64,000 nt of DNA from assembly GCA_014529385.2 (NCBI GenBank), contig CM043946.1:23142077-23206076 (forward strand). The letters are read 5' to 3'. The position numbers and the translations under genes were made by a program. Below, piece by piece: positions 29,909 to 42,129 of the stretch (its first letter is position 1; every line of letters begins with the position of its first letter). The notes beneath the pieces were generated by a model. That model searched no databases and was not told the DNA's origin. It was given only the letters and a program-made list of their open reading frames with translations. Source of the stretch: Adiantum capillus-veneris. Taxonomy: Eukaryota; Streptophyta; Polypodiopsida; Polypodiales; Pteridaceae.

Positions 29909-31744
29909 GTATGCTCGTCAACACTGAATCTAAGTGTTTTTTACTTCAGTTAGTCGCAAAACCTTGCCAGCACCACCATCACAACCTGTGCACACATACT
30001 GTAGACCGGTTGTTAGAAAGACCTAGAGGCGACCAAATGGAACCAAAATTGAAAGGCACAATGCCTATAGCTTAGGGATCAAGCCTATGACCTCGGAAAG
30101 CATGAAGGAATCTGCCCAAAAAACCCTAATTTCACAGGACCTGCAGAAGGACAACTGAACCAAAGTGATCGGAAATGAGCCAAAACTCATAGGCAGCAAG
30201 CCAATAACCTCGACAAACCAACTGAATGGTTAGACCATGAAAAGGTTCTTCAAAACGGAGCCTAAAGTCCCTATCTGACGGAAATTGCGCAAAGCGTCAC
30301 GATACTCTAACGGGCCGACCACGTGACCAAATGACACCAAATTTGACACGGTACATCCAAAAGAGGTTAACTACGAGTTGGAATGTGTCCACTCAAGAAA
30401 AAGATCTTCCACTAGGGCAAATGCCAGCAACACGCCAGAAAGATGTCCAAATGGTCGTTCTTAGTGATGTAAACACCAAAAGAACAACCGACTGCTTTGA
30501 CAGAAGGTCAAAAGGAAATGAAAGTCAGCCTGAGTCATACAATGACCAAAAGGAATGGCGAGCATCACCTAAGTGGTCTACTCCGACTCCAAAACCAGCT
30601 AAGTGCTGCAAACAGGGAGTACACTCTTCTAAATTGATTAAAACTTAATGTATGTGTCTAGGAGAGCCTACTAACACCATTGTGGTCAACTAACATCAAA
30701 AAAATTGTAAAAATGACTAGATGCTCAGCCTATCGCGATAGACTTGCTATTACACTTAGACGAGTAAAATGTTGATTTTGACTTCATGAGGGGTACTACC
30801 AAGGAATAATGACCACAAATATCAAATCAAAGTGCAAAATTGATCTCTCTTGGCCAAGTAACTGAGTCTATCGCGATAGACTTGCTATTTTTATCTTTGG
30901 GGGGAAGGCTTTTCACAATTTTCACAAGATAGACTTGGGGAAGCATATGGAGGCAGTACACCAAATTTGGTGACAAGATGGACTCATATGGAAAGCCGAG
31001 ATAGACTGGACAGCAACTTAGAGTCAGAACAGGGCATCTCAAGGGCAGACAGTTAAAATTCACACGTGAGAGGTCAAGAAATCGTACATCAACTAGGAGA
31101 AGGCAGACAGATGATCACAAAGCCAAAATATGACAAAATGACACTAAGTCCCAGTCTATCACGATAGACTAAGCAGAGTGATACAGAACCATCTTATCAA
31201 AAATTGGAATCAACAGTTGGCTTCAGCATGATGCAAGAGGACTACCCACTAAGTTTGAGGCCAAAACAACACAAAATGAAGGAGATAGACCAACATCTCC
31301 TTGGAGGGAATCTGGAAAAATGGAAGTTGATCCAAAAAGGGGTCACTTGACATTCATTTAAGGTGGAAATGGGATCAAATCATGTGCAAGACATGAGAAA
31401 CCAACTGAAAATCTGTCCCTTGTCAAAAGATAGCCAGTCTATCGCGATAGACTGGGCAGAACTTGCAAATGAGCTGATTTTCAGTTTGTGACTATAGGGT
31501 GACCTTACATGCCCTATGCACATACACCACACAAAATTTCAAGGCATTTGGACTTGTTCTCCTTCATCAACAACATTAATTTGAAGCCGTCAGAGTCGGA
31601 CAATGAAAGAGCTTGTCTATCTACTAACATTTTACCTTAACTCATCTTGGGATTAAGAAGGCTCATCTAGATGCATGATTAAGTGGTAATCAATTTAGAA
31701 GAGAAGTACTATGTTTGTACATTAACTGTTACTTGTGAATACAG
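29909..31744 (+). other. Intron of the gag-like gene, containing palindrome array 3
   Basis: Donor AGAG/GTATGC at 29909 and acceptor TGAATACAG at 31744. Removal joins codon phase 1 to a continuing open frame. The 1.84-kb interior has no conserved coding sequence. The palindromes lie in its 3' half. Confidence 0.6.
30727..31455. repeat. Palindrome array 3 (4 copies, 138/288/283-bp spacing)
   Basis: The 18-bp palindrome AGTCTATCGCGATAGACT is perfect at 30865-30882 and at 31436-31453, where it extends to 22 bp with two flanking C/G pairs. Near-perfect copies lie at 30727-30744 (one arm change) and 31153-31170 (core CACG, a CpG-decay change). The arm sequence differs from arrays 1 and 2, but the CGCG core and the roughly 285-bp spacing are the same. 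Confidence 0.9.
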
Positions 31745-34700
31745 GTTCCATGGATGCTTCTCTGGGAAAAAGAAAAGGCAAGAACCTGGCAACGGAAGGT
31801 GCAATACCCTATGCACTTCAACCCAATTCATTAAAGCCAACAGCCACCTGGATACCTGCAGAAGTGCAACAAGCAGCAGCCTTTCAAATCTATCAAGGTT
31901 CATATGTGGATGACAAAGGAAATTTAGTGGATACAGTGATGATCCCTAAGGAGGCAGAAAATTACCTAAAAAGATCACCGCAAAGGTCATGGCTGAAAAA
32001 AGTTGGCTTGTGAAACTTTGTCTCATTACCTCCAGTGGGGATAGATTTCAAGAGGGTACAACACCTAATTGAGACTATCCAAGAAGATGTAACTTGCAGG
32101 GTGGCAGGCATGGATAATGAAGCGATAGAGATTCAGATCACCAAGGAAATCATCAAAGAGGCATTAAAATTGTCTGATCAGGGAGCCAACATGAGAGAAA
32201 GAAGGAAGAACCTCACAGTCTACCTGCAAAGGTCCAAACTGCCTTCTTTCAAACTCATAGCAAACTCGGAAGTAAGAGAACTGACACAGGTATACAGTCA
32301 GTTTTTGTTGAGCTACAGCAAGAGACCGCCTAGATACACTACACCACACAGAGTCATCTCAACAACACTGACCTGGGCTATGGGAATGACACATGAGTTC
32401 TATATAGATCACGCATCATATCTGTTTGAAGAAGTGACAAAGCTACGGAAGGACAAGCCAAATTACATTGCAGGAGGAGAATTCCTCACCAGAATAATAT
32501 ACCAGGCCATAGGCGCGGCAGATCAGCTGCCACCTGCTCCTCATCAAAACGACTGGCTGGTGTTAAGGGAGAATATCAAAGACAGATCACAAAGGCGAGT
32601 ACCGGCCTCTACTAACACCATTGGAGGACGCAGGCTGGAAAGAGTAACCAGAAGTACACAGGAAAAGATGGAAGAAGAAAGAAAAACTGAAGAAGAAGAT
32701 TTGTGACTAAAGAAGCGGAAAGCGGAAATGGAGAACAACACCAGATTGCAGAAGGTAGCAAAAATGGAAAGAATGCTAGAAGGCTTTGTTCTCGAGAGAT
32801 CTCTACGAGGCGATGTAGGCGCCACTTGGAGACCTTCTAGTAGCACATACACATTGAGAACAAAGAATAAACACAACCCAGCTTTCGAGTTCGACTGGTT
32901 TGAGAGGTACATCCAAGAAAGAAATGCTACGGATGAACCATAACTGCTACTAGAAGAGGAGGATCTCCAAACCTTGAGAGATCAGTTAAGGCCAACTTCA
33001 CGAGATTAGGAAACACAACCTCCATCTCTAAGGCCAGAGACAAGTGAGAGGCAATCAACCCCACCTGCTGACTCTCCTTCGCATTCAGAGAGCTCACATC
33101 GTGATGAGAGGGTTCATACACCACCCAATGAAGAAGAAGAAGAAAGAACAGATGGTCACCCAAACACTGGAACAATATCACACATTGATAAAGGCAAGGA
33201 AAAAGAGGTGGATCTGACAAAAAAAAAAGCTTCCTCCTCTCAATAAATTGAGCTGGAAGCTACTATAGACCTGGATTTACAGTCAATGGAGACCCTACTA
33301 AACCGAACAAGACTGCACAGTCAGTGGTTAGCCGATCAAAATAGGTCCAACAAAACGAAGTTAGAAAAAACCCATCAAGAATTTTTGAAGCTGCAGGAGC
33401 AAAGAGATGACACCCTAAAACTGATCAGCATCAGAGATGCTGAGATCTTGGGGCTCAAAAGCAGAGTAAACCTCCTCAAGGAAAATTTACAGGAGTCTAA
33501 AAACTTCAATGCCATTTGTGAAGATACAATTAATGTATTTCTTGAAGATGTGAGTGACAGAGATGAACAAAACCAAAGGCTGGAAAAAGAAAAGCAAGAT
33601 GCCCTGGAGACAGTCAAAAGTTTGCAAGTCATAATTGATGACTTACAAATTGAAGTTAAGGATTTGAGAGCAGTAACAGATATACAAGCAAGGGAAATAG
33701 AATGAGCAAAGAAACAAAAGATGTTGCTACCAACAACACCGGTGGTCCAACCGCAAGAAGAAGTGGCTGCACTGAAGAGAGAGCTGGAGTTGGAAAGAAA
33801 ACAACGCTTAATGATAGCCGAAAGTGCGCTTAGAGCAGAGGATCAATTACAAAGGCAAATTTCGGACTTACAAAGTGAACAACAACAAGGACCATCTCAT
33901 GACAGTGAAATAGAAAGCATTGTTTCCAAGTCCATCAGGGAGGAAAATGAAAATTTGCACATCAGGGTAAAAGAGTTAGAGGAGTCTGCAGCTCAAAAAG
34001 AGATATAATTTCAAACTCTCCAAATCAATAATAGAACAATGGCTACACAAATTGCAAGTCTTCAAACTGCAAGGCAAAACCAAGGACAGGTACGAGTGCA
34101 CCTGGAGCAAGCAGCCATGGATTTGGCTGGACTGGAAGAAATATATGGGGGTGAAGATGACTATGAGGAAGAATCAGATGATCATGAGGCCCCAAATACG
34201 CAGACTGATCAACCTGGATCTAAAGACCAAGAAATAGACGAAGATTCAGTCACAAAATTTGAAGAGCAGAAGCTGGCTGAACAAATGGAAAAGCAATCAG
34301 AAATGATGTGGTACAAGGCCATGCAACTAGAGAAGGAGATGCTACAAGGGCTCTCCAGATCAGGAAAGACAGCAGGCAGAGCTATGGGAAGAATGGAATG
34401 CCCCTATGTTACCCTATGCTATGCTGAAATACGAACCTCTGACACATCAACGGCAGCTCGCAAAGGAAGAAAAAGTGCCAGTATTTGAAGGAGAATTACA
34501 AGATCGGGAACACCAAAACATGATAGTAGACAGCCAGCCAAAGTGGAGGCGTCAATGGATTTTGGATCACCCTAACAACCTGATCCACTTAGTCAATGCA
34601 CCGCCTGAGCTGAGAAATGATAGGAGTTTTTGCCCAACGCCCAGAACCTACACTTACAGCCAACATAAAGCATTACAAAGCAAAAATCCTACATGGTTGA

Positions 34701-35171
34701 ACTATCCAGTATTGCTAGGTCCTGCCGAGGGAGAGAGAATATCCGGTTCTTACATGGTGAAAACCCTTCAGGGCGCCATCGCAGAATTCGGAGGCTCTCC
34801 CAACCTATCCTGCAAGATGCTATGTAAAATAGCTCGAACTTTTTTGGCCTGTCTCACAGTGTTCTCAGAAAGCTGGACTTCAGAGTACATGAACACAGAA
34901 AGAAGCATCTCAGAGCTGTCATATGATCTAAGTGGGCCACCTACAGAGCCAGTGTTGTATGCCTACTTCAGACGGCTAATGTTTCTGCCAAGCTACCATC
35001 TCCAAACATTCGAAGAAGCATTTTACACAGGCTTGTTCATGTACAAATCCAAAATTTTTGGCCCATTAATGGCAAGCGAGTCTATGCGATATGATGCGTT
35101 TCTACATCAAATCAACCAGGAAGGAAGACATCGACACTGAAGACAAATACGATCATGTCGTGGTAGACATG

Positions 35172-35187
35172 AACTAGGAGGGGGGAG
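35172..35187 (+). other. Polypurine tract 3
   Basis: AACTAGGAGGGGGGAG directly before TGTTGGAGCC, a typical polypurine tract and LTR start. Same CTAGGAGGGG string as tracts 1 and 2. Confidence 0.7.
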
Positions 35188-35650
35188 TGTTGGAGCCCAA
35201 CTTGTTCAACTGTTGTAATGAGCCCACCTTGTAAAGACTATCAAATTCCCATTTTTATGTCAAATACGTCTTATCATTTTGATCCACTTGTCTGGGTTAT
35301 GTAAAGATTAAGCAGTCAGTCAGGACCCAGATTTGTTCCCACTTTGTAATTATGAGGAAGAGAAACACATGTACATTTTTGAGCTAAGGTCACTAAAGTA
35401 TAAAAGTCACCTTAGAACCATTTTTTGAATAACATTTGAATATTAATCCTGTGTCGTACGAGTCTGAGAGAGAGTGAGAGAGTGTGTCTTATCCTCTTCG
35501 CTATGCGCTTCTCCCTCACCGGATTCACGATGTGACCACACCATCGCGGTAGCCTCTCGGAGAGCTACGCGCCCACGCCACGCATTCACATTTTCGAGCT
35601 GTTCGCGATCGATCCTTCCTTGAGCTTGTTTTGCTTGTAAGTAGCACAAA
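35188..35650 (+). mobile_element. 3' LTR (left end clear, right end uncertain)
   Basis: Begins TGTTGGAGCCCAAC after the polypurine tract, with a TATA-like AAAGTATAAAAG at about 35395-35406 and GAGAGAGTGAGAGAG downstream. The sequence differs from the block at 29120-29877. I could not fix the right end; a CA-rich candidate lies near 35650. From there to about 36150 I see no gene. Confidence 0.5.
35395..35406 (+). promoter_or_regulatory. TATA box in the 3' LTR
   Basis: AAAGTATAAAAG about 210 bp into the LTR, a usual U3 position. Confidence 0.5.
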
Positions 35651-36167
35651 CAATGTCTGCTATCAACAATCAAGTGCTTTATGGAATGAGAAAGAGATTA
35701 GCTACACATAGATACTCATAAACTTAGGTTTCACACACTTTTGGATTATGACCTGTGAGTTTATCACGACTATATTCGAGATAACTAGGGTTCAAATCTG
35801 GTGAGATTAGACTTATAGGTAAGTATATCCTATTGAGAGGATGGTGCCTAGTAAGTTTGATGCGATTCCGAGTTCATTTGAGGTGTAAACGGTGTTGTGA
35901 GCGTTTAGGGATAGAGTGGGTTGCATTCTACAAGGGTTAGTGATTGATGCATCATAGGAGTGTGTATGTGTAGATTGATCTCAGCCTGACAAGCTAACAA
36001 GATTGCCTCCGTGCACCTACGGGTTAGTCGTGTCATCGGATGATAAGTATGTTGTCTATGTCGTGCTTGTGAGCATGAAGAGGGGAGTAGTTTTGCCCTA
36101 AAACAAGTAGCAATTGTATAAGATCATGTATTACAGAAATATAGAAATTTTGTACAATGTCATCCAC

Positions 36168-38906
36168 TCAAAGTATCTTTCTCCACTTGTGGTTCACATA
36201 CACCATTGTCTCTCTCCACCTTCGTTGACCTTCACGAGCATCGGAGTTGTTGTATGCCATTGATCTTTTAATTTTATTTTGTTGTAAATGTCTAATGGCT
36301 TGTGCTATTGCTGAAGAGGCCAATACTTCTTTTGCCTGCATTCGATGAATGATTCTATGATAGAGCCATTCAAATAGTTCTCTCAAACTGTTAGCCTTGA
36401 TTCAAGAGCCACCATGTCGGGTGTGCCTGGAATACGCATTTCTAGCCATGTAATGAGACTTTTCCATCCCTTGGGTATTCCATATGGCCGCGTTCCCATA
36501 CTTTTGTATAAAATATGGTAAATGATTGAAAATGATGTGCTGGATATGAAAACAGATTACTTAGAATGTTTTACACTCACATAGTTACACATAAAAGAGA
36601 ATCAAATACACAATAATGCTATGTAGTGAGTAATCTAGGTGTCTGTCCATGCTGTCTTGAATGATTTCTTGAGAAGGTTGATATTATCCTTGAACTTGTT
36701 CATATCACCTTGTGACCGGTCATCTTTGTCGCACATAAAAAATAGCATGTCTATCGATCGCCAAACCTCAGCCTTCGCGTTTCGGGAGTAGTTGGTTCTT
36801 GATCTTTGATTGCAATATGTAGCTTTTTCTAGCTCTGATACTCTACCTTGCTAACATAAGATGTGTTATATATTTTTCCATGTTTTGTTAGCTTCGGATC
36901 TCGTATTCCTTGGGGTTTAGATAAAAAACCTACGTGCCTTCACCCCACCGATGGATGGTTTGCATGGGACATCCTTCTTAGCAGTTGATCTCTTTTCATC
37001 CCACTAGATTTTCACATTGCCACCATGAAGCCCTATATCCGACAGTACCAATTCTAAGCACTGCAGAGCCACCTGTCGCTCTGCTGAGTTCTTGATTTTC
37101 CAAGCAAACCCAATATATAAGTAGACCAATTTCTCCACAATTCTACAAAGGGCATGCATTGTACAGATGTGGACATTCACAAGTGGTATTTTCAAAACCG
37201 GTCGAAAAGCAGGGTCCTCAATATGACGTGTTGGAGCTTTTCTCCACCACTTTGGGTCCATGACCTTTGCAGGCTCCATGCAGAACAAACACGGTGACTT
37301 TGCCATTGCATCCTTTAATGTTTTGAGGTCACCTGCAAGATGCCACTGAACTTGAAAGTCTCCCCTTCCATCTAGACGTAGTACCTCTCCCTGGTTAGTC
37401 TGTCGATCAATCACCTCCAGAACATTAGTTTGATGGAACACCGAATATAGAATCTCATGATCTTCTTTCTTTACCCGCAACACAAAATAAATGAGACTTA
37501 AGTATATGTGAATATTTGAGCTCAGCTGAGAATCTCGCTTACCTCAAAAGCACCAAGCCACCATATGTTAGATTTTGAGTGAACAATAAAACACAAAGGA
37601 TCATCAGTGGGACACTTTGAGAGGGCTCTATTCATTATAGTAATAGTAATACGCTCTAGCTTCTCATCTTTAACAAGGTCACACTCATCCAGTTTCAACA
37701 CAAAATGTAATACCCCTCGTGACTCTTCAAATGTGATGTTGTAAAACTCCACCATTCTCTTTTGCAACATCTGCAGGTCCATAAAAATATTATTGCACTC
37801 ATCATATGCCATGTTTGCTCCATGGCCACTGTAAGTTTCTTTAATATGAAACGATTGTCCAAGATATTCTCCCTGTGCATTGTTAAGCTGAAGCCTCTCT
37901 TTCCAAACACTTGAGGCTGATGGTAAAAGTTTGGATTTTATTCCCTTCTTAACAAAGATGGATGAGACAGATTTCTGTATAGACGAATATCCTCTTTTGC
38001 TTACACCAAGTGAATCAAGTGTGCCTTGTATCTCTTTTGCAGGCACCGAGTTCTCTGAAATAAAGCGGTCCACTACATTTCACTGGAGGACCTTAAACTT
38101 CTTGTCATGTACTATATCTGCTGCAAGGCTTCTACTTATAAGTGGCTTCAATCTTTTTCCTATATTGGCTTTGGGGTCAATGTTTTCCTTGTCAGGATAG
38201 ATTGAATCTCTACATGAAGACAATGCATAAGTAAATAAGAGAAAATTTACTTAACTAACACTATTTAGGCACATGAAAACAATGCATAACTAGAAAACAA
38301 AAAATTTACTTAACTAAGACTATTTAGTCAACCAAGAAGTATCACCTTAATGCTCGGATTCTTTTCTTGAGACCTCCGGATGCAACCTGCAATTTCAAGA
38401 TTGCGTAATTTCTTCTTTCGGATACGACCACCCACCAAGATGGTGTCCTTCATTTGACAACTTTGTACCTTTCCTTTCAATTCTTGTACCTCTGTTTTGT
38501 GTTGCAAAATGGTAACCTGATCTGTAGAATGCAAATATGAAAGACGAACAATCTCACATTGTTGAGCTTGGAGAATGCCCTTATAAGTTTCAGCTTGCCT
38601 TGTAAGAGATTTACAATAACCCAGAAGGCCGTTTTCTCCATCACCAGCAAAGGTCAATAAGCTTGTAGGATTGACAAATGCTGGAGACGCATTAGTCATT
38701 GGATTCTTAGGATAGAGAGAGCCTCTCGTCCATATATCTATGTGTTTAGCTCCCTGAGCTCTGAGCGTGTCTATGGATGCGGGAGGTATATGTGTGTTTG
38801 CTTTACTCTGCTTAATCAATAGTTGGTACTCGTTGTCCAAATCAATGTGAAGGTGATATTTGGCTCGTTTCTGCGTAACATTTGTGCCATTTGAGGAGTG
38901 CGCCAT
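36168..38906 (-). pseudogene. Degenerate multi-exon transposase-like gene
   Basis: Exons on the - strand. 38906-38328: 192 codons, KRAKYHLHIDLDNEYQLLIKQ, with a helical Gln/Lys region and a basic end. About 38208-37543: starts after an acceptor ATGTAG, has one stop, includes GEYLGQSFHIKETYSG, then VLHFVLKLDECDLV and IWWLGAFE, and ends at GAG/GTAAGC. 37483-37004: SPCLFCMEP and IPLVNVHICTMHALCRIVEKL. 36900-36168 in broken frames: ...THYM, then QGMEKSHYMARNAYSRHTRHGG and a helical tail. The acidic KLDECDL strand, the Cys pair, the IPL..H motif and the final T-H-Y-M and T..HGG motifs recall transposon-encoded RNase-H-like proteins of uncharacterised families. That assignment is from memory of motif style and is tentative. 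Confidence 0.45.
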
Positions 38907-40270
38907 TAGCCAAAGGTGCAGGTTTAATGAAAAGTGAATAGGGGGCTGCGGCTTCGTCCCTCCATGTTAGCCTCATTCCCTCCATGTTGACAAGGTTCAT
39001 TCAATGCAACTGAAAAGAAGATTATCCCTCAATCATTACGGATGAATGTTTAGAAGGGTAAAGAATCTACTTAAAGTACACTTTTTGAACTTTTACCATG
39101 ACAGACCCGCCTCTATTATTCACCATATTTTCTAGAGAGAGAGTGCGAAAAATACATTTTCTTAGAAGGCCCTCCCAATGACCTCCAAAATTTCCTAATG
39201 CTACTTCCAAGCTACCTCTACACAACAAAATACGACAATCTTAAGCTATGCGGTTTTAAAAAGAAACTTTTGACTCTAGGTGATCCTAGAGAAAGTTAAA
39301 GGACAACTACACAAAACGCTCGTATTTTTTCCTACTTCAGGTCTCTTCGATCCCTTGCAACGATGCCAAATGTGGGACGGGTGTCTAACCTCACTCTTAT
39401 CTTATTCCAGACATAGCGAGAATCACGAATGTAATTGTCAATAAATAGGAAGAAGTTGATTCGACTAGTACATAGAGGCTACAAGAGGTTGTCAATCTCT
39501 TGGAAAACAAAAAACAACTCGCACCTAGCTCAAGCTACACTCAAATGACAGAAACCACCAAAAGCTAGTCGCTAATCGACAAACAAATCACAACCGTTAT
39601 AGCATCAAACGACATCCAAATGTTACGAAACTTCTAGGATATGTTTATAAGACCTAAGCACACATGCTTATGGTTTCAAATCTCACTTTAGGTTAAGTGC
39701 AAAAATCATGATTATTAACAGCATTGAGTTTTTGACCTAGTCATTTTCGACCCAAAATGAATCTAAATGCTTAGCAATAATGTCCCAATACCCCACCTAT
39801 ACTTATTTTATGATTTTAAAGCTTAAATTCCTACTTATGATGAAATTAGGCCGCACATTGGCGATGCCAAAAGCTATGGATTACCTTGAAATGCTTATGT
39901 CAATGCGTAGAGCTCTTACCTACGGTTGCAACGCAACAGACGACACTGCAATGTGACAACCGAAAAGGGAGTAGGAAGCACAAGAAGGAGAGAAGTGAGC
40001 GCCGTTAGCTCACGCTGTGTTTCTATTATCCAAAACTTATAAAATATTTATAAAAATTGCCTTTTATACCTTGCCAAGGTTTTTGTGGGCAAAACTAATA
40101 ATCTGGGAGCTCTAACTAAAGACAAGTTGATACAATCTGGAAGCTTGTAGCCCCGGATCATCAATTATACTATCTATTTGGAAAGTAGGAGTTACAACAT
40201 TCCCGATTCATCATAATAATAAGTGTTAGACAATAAAAGCTCCGAAAAATGTTACCAAGTTAGCTTGCTG
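38907..40270. other. Gene-free stretch
   Basis: No frame of note and no recognisable repeat ends. The first part may be the 5' region of the transposase-like gene. Around 39340-39420 and 39990-40060 there are short pyrimidine-rich patches only. Confidence 0.5.
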
Positions 40271-40274
40271 CTAA

Positions 40275-40689
40275 CAGGAGTACTATTGGCTACATCTTTA
40301 GGGTTGGAGACACATCAGTGAGTTGGGCTTCAAAGCTGTAGAAAGTAGTCTCACTTTATACCACAAAAGCGAAATATGTAGCAATTATGGAGGCAAGCAA
40401 AGAAATTATGTGGCTTCACAGATTCTTGGAGGAGCTTGGATACAAGCAAGACAATTGTGTCTTGTATAGTGATAGTGAAAGCACCGTTCATCTTGCAAAG
40501 AATTCAACCTTTCACGCAAGGACAATGCACGTTGAGATGAGATATCACTGCATACATATTCTTTTGGTAGAGGGACAACTAAAGCTAGGAAAGGTGCACA
40601 CAAGCAACAATCTTGCAGACATGTTTACAAAGGTAGTTAACAAGGAAATGTTGAGATTTTTCTCATCTTCAATCAGCATTCAAGGATAA
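40275..40689 (+). pseudogene. Ty1/copia RNase H C-terminal remnant
   Basis: Frames give VSWASKL, then YTTKAKYVAIMEASKEIMWL with the RNase H Glu, then LYSDSESTVHLAKN with Asp, HARTMHVEMRYH, and NLADMFTKV near the end of pol, with the stop at 40689. RT is missing upstream. An LTR follows after the polypurine tract. Confidence 0.85.
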
Positions 40690-40749
40690 GAAGTCGGGAA
40701 GGAAAGCAGTCACAGGTTTGGTGTGAAAATCAATCTTCAAGTGGGAGAT

Positions 40750-41393
40750 TGTTAAGTATGGAGCGTGATTTATCCCTTGTAACTTTAAGTCTAAAAAACG
40801 TACGTTTATTATGGCCGGATGACGGCCAAAAAGTGTTTAGAAAACGGTCAATCGGTTGATTGGCTGGCTGATGGCCAGTAGTCAATGGCAAGTGGTCGGT
40901 GGATGGAAGTCTTTGGCCGATGGCTGAAATGAATGGCTATTGACTGATTTCTAGGCGAACTTATCTTCTCAAGGATGACCACACATGGACGCATGGGAGA
41001 ATTCAAGTCAGCAGACTTGTCTACACAAGGGTGGCTACACACGATGTCTCTCATGAGAGAGAGCAACCCTTTTGGCCTATAAAAGGAGGCCTTTTCCACA
41101 CACAAAATGCAGCATTGTGAAGTTGGTACAACAAGGTGTGTGTGAGGTGATGAGAGTGAAGCAAGGCATGAGCTCTATTAAGGGTATTATCCCTTTGTAA
41201 CCTAATGCTAGTTTGAAATACTAAAGCCATTGAGTGGCTGCTTTCCTGTGGATGTAGCCCACATTGGGTGAGCCACGTATATTGTGTGCTCTCTCTCTCT
41301 CTCTATTCTATAATCTCTTGTGTGTGAAAAATTATCTCTCTCCATTAAGTAAATTGCTCTAATATCTACTTAGCTACGTCTTAATTCCTAACA
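40750..41393 (+). repeat. Copia 3' LTR
   Basis: TGTTAAG start directly after the purine run CAAGTGGGAGAT and a CTAACA end give inverted termini typical of copia LTRs; length 644 bp. It contains TATA-like CCTATAAAAGGAGG at about 41078-41090 and a short (CT)n at 41289-41304. Confidence 0.8.
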
Positions 41394-41395
41394 CC

Positions 41396-41629
41396 TATGA
41401 GAGAGAGCAAACCTTTTGGATTATAAAAGGAGGCCTTTTCCACACACAAAACGCAGTATTGTGAAGTTGGTACAACAAGGTGTGTGTGAGGTGATGAGAG
41501 TGAAGCAAGGCGGGAGCTCTATTAAGGGTATTATCCCTTTGTAACCTAATTCTAGTTTGAAATACTAAAGCCATTGAGTGACTACTTTCTTGTGGATGTA
41601 TCCCACATTGGGTGAACCACGTATATCGT

Positions 41630-41718
<89 letters not shown>

Positions 41719-41805
41719 TCTATAATCTCTCGTATGTGAAAAATTATCTCTCTCCATTAAGTAAATTGCTATATTATCTACTTAGCTACGTCTTAATTCC
41801 TAACA
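41396..41805 (+). repeat. Partial tandem copy of the copia LTR
   Basis: Repeats the downstream part of the LTR (TATA-like ATTATAAAAGGAGG through the CTAACA end, about 41047-41393) with few changes. The main difference is expansion of the (CT)n run to 41631-41716. The break point falls at a GAGAGAG string, suggesting slippage or recombination at the microsatellite-like sequence. Confidence 0.75.
41631..41716. repeat. (CT)43 microsatellite in the LTR copy
   Basis: Uninterrupted CT run. The corresponding run in the adjacent LTR copy is only 16 bp. Confidence 0.98.
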
Positions 41806-42129
41806 CCTTTGTCCGGGTTTTTGTGAAAATTCTATGGAAAATATCCACCTGTTCTTCTGCAGTCTGAGAAATACACCATTACAGGTGGTACTTCAACTGG
41901 TTCGTCTATTTCAAGCTCTTTATGAGAAGTTTCTACTTCTGTTGGCCAAGTTTTTGACATCCTCTTTTAGAACACTTCACATTCCATCTTTACCTTTATA
42001 CTTCCTTTGACTTGGTTCTTGGATAAGACTTGCTTCAATTGACTGATTTGTTGGGTCTTTTGTTTGTGACTCTCGATTGTAGACTTGACCACTATAGTTC
42101 ATGTACAATGATTTTGATTGCATATGCAC

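Larger units (their letters stand above)
29878..35140 (+). pseudogene. Spliced gag-like / coiled-coil gene of the palindrome-array family
   Basis: Exon 1 (29878-29908, MVTRSASDMR plus one base) ends at G/GTATGC. Exon 2 starts at 31745 after AATACAG and restores the frame exactly (GSMDASLGKRKGKN). One frame then runs to about 34395 with seven stop codons and no visible frameshift (TGA 32011, TGA 32704, TAA 32941, TAG 33007, TAA 33241, TGA 33703, TAA 34006). A single frame change follows, then 34406-35140. The protein would exceed 1,100 residues: an N-terminal gag-like part (P-K-E-A and GIDFKRVQHLIETIQEDVT motifs shared with 2576-3004), an acidic Pro/Ser stretch, a long coiled coil (33286-34010), an acidic segment, and a C-terminal domain with WRRQWILDHPNN. 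No zinc knuckle, protease or RT. The function is inferred to be structural. Confidence 0.5.
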
